The notes under the pieces: model-generated | What the model was told of the DNA's origin: nothing | Seen by the model: the letters and a program-made list of their open reading frames with translations, nothing else | Database searches by the model: none | Source of the DNA: Lytechinus pictus | Lineage: Eukaryota > Echinodermata > Echinoidea > Temnopleuroida > Toxopneustidae | Assembly (NCBI RefSeq): GCF_037042905.1 | Contig: NC_087253.1 | Span: 18,079,501-18,143,500, forward strand | Reading direction: 5' to 3' | Length of the DNA: 64,000 nucleotides | Shown here: positions 62,811 through 64,000 of the stretch, one piece after another | Layout: each line of letters begins with the position of its first letter | Numbering within the stretch: position 1 is the stretch's first letter | Position numbers and translations under genes: made by a program

Positions 62811-64000
62811 CACTGTGGTTTGGCCGCTGGCAAGCAATGATCGAGCTCAACCACCAGGCATTAACTCATGATCTCAACAACATGGCCAGTTAATTGGCAA
62901 CCGGGCTAAGCCTCAGGAGACTCAGCCACACCCTCACCCTCAGGTTCAGGTACAAGTAGTAGTAACTTAAGATCTGTTAGATCTGCACTGACTGAAGCAA
63001 CAGCATCATCCAGTACCACCAGCATCAGCCATGCTAGTGACAGCAGCAGAGCTCTCACCACCAGCAGAAGCCGGTTGGCACCGGGAGTTCCATAAATTAT
63101 TTGGGCTCTCTAAAGTTCAAGCAGCCGGGGCAGAGGTCGAGGAGGAGGCTGACGAGGTTGATTGGCACTGTTGATGGCGTTGTCATCTGCTTCGCCTTCG
63201 GGCTCTGGCTCGGCCAGCGGGCAAACAAGAAGTAACTTGTTGACTAAGGTTAGTTATCCAGATTTGACATTTCTCTGGATTATTAACTTTGCAATATTTA
63301 TATTATTAACTTTGCAGTAGCTATAAATCTCCTACTCGAAATAGCAAGACTGCAAAATTATTCCTAAATGCAGATCCAGACAGGAAAAAAAGACCATGTT
63401 TCGGTGATAGCTGTGGAATGAGGTGGGAATGATTAATGATTAAGCAACATGGATAGTGTAACAGTTAGCAACATTTAACAAAGACCACATGTGGTGTGGC
63501 TCTGCTCAACACAGAACACAGCCAAAAGGCAATGCAGGAGGCAGAAAAGCGAGTGCACGCAAATGGCTGGTGAAGGAAACATCGCTTGATCTTCTTCAAC
63601 TCGATGACCGACAAGAAACTTGACAGAGGTCTGCAGGGAAGTAGATCAAAGTTCCTCTGCACGCTTTGCCATGCTACAAGAGAGTCTGCATAATCTGATG
63701 TTGGTACATTCAAGATTACCCGCACTTTAGAGGAAAATATAGACAACGCAAACTAAGTGCAAAGCAATCCAGATGACTTCAGCCAAAATGACTTTGCTAG
63801 TGTGGCAATAGGGGTAAAGGATTACCCTATCCTTAAATCTGAACCTTGCCACAAATTAATAGATGCCGCTCATGCCGATTATCAATCTCGGATCTCTTTC
63901 TACAAAATTGATAATTTGTGAAGTGACAAGTACATACACATGGGAGATATCTTGTGATGTTAAGATGGTGTTTGAGGATGGGGAAGGGGGGGAACACTGA
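62811..64000. other. Right end of window: low-complexity Ser/Thr coding-like and exon-like remnants
   Basis: At 62,950-63,095 a plus-strand frame reads LRSVRSALTEATASSSTTSI...SRSRLAPGVP. At 63,317-63,420 a segment with acceptor TTTGCAG and donor AG/GTGGGA reads SYKSPTRNSKTAKLFLNADP...KKRPCFGDSCGM. Both could be exons of the unknown 57-64 kb element or gene. The 93-residue minus-strand frame at 63,465 is unsupported. Confidence 0.25.

Noticed and set aside
1..64000. CRISPR array or bacterial defence locus
   Set aside because: No short direct repeats with regular unique spacers, no operon structure, and clear eukaryotic introns and retrotransposons.

Overview
The window is animal nuclear DNA, AT-rich and very repeat-dense, and most likely comes from an echinoderm such as a sea urchin. 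That is inference. It rests on spliceosomal exons with GT/AG borders, a RING/B-box TRIM gene with a single coding exon, BEL/Pao, Penelope, L2/CR1-like, hAT and mariner-type elements side by side, tRNA-derived SINEs, and the frequent AGGCCTA and poly-G/poly-C tracts I associate with such genomes. No species can be named from sequence alone.

Left part (1-14,200). This is mainly non-coding. It holds two MITE/foldback elements (5.2-6.1 kb), one good plus-strand exon of an unknown gene (6,649-6,765), a tRNA-like SINE, an ATGGTGTA-type minisatellite (9.9-10.9 kb), a 0.75-kb segment repeated at 57.7-58.5 kb, a rearranged Penelope-like retroelement with a hammerhead-ribozyme-like relic (11.67-13.36 kb), and a TAG/TGG microsatellite.

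Middle left (14,200-27,500). Five minus-strand exons (20,640 down to 14,258) join with matching phases into about 476 residues. They form a Ser/Gly-rich N-terminus followed by alpha-helical ARM/HEAT-like segments, and the 3' part of the gene is not found. Its introns are full of foldback elements. Further right are an RT fragment, several copies of a TTAA-flanked palindromic MITE family, and a four-layer nest of elements at 25,085-26,934.

Centre (27,545-36,073). A complete BEL/Pao LTR retrotransposon lies on the minus strand. It has two 1,476-bp LTRs without a visible difference, a 5-bp target duplication, a polypurine tract and an intact 1,732-residue Gag-Pol frame. Next comes a tandem duplication (37.3-42.9 kb). 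One unit received a truncated LINE, and its exon was split by a 3.5-kb hAT-type element that itself carries other repeats.

Right part (42,900-64,000). An intact TRIM-type RING E3 ligase gene (44,785-46,662) is the clearest host gene. It is followed by a large degenerate tandem array (47.7-50.6 kb), several foldback elements, a strand-switching minisatellite (53.4-54.0 kb) and an array built on a 16-bp AT palindrome (56.2-57.3 kb). Then comes a candidate first exon (57,726), and 59-64 kb of decayed, internally duplicated, coding-like sequence that I cannot assign.

Nothing here behaves like an operon or a defence cassette. The strongest biology is the layering of transposable elements, which gives relative ages and several families with clear termini and target-site duplications.
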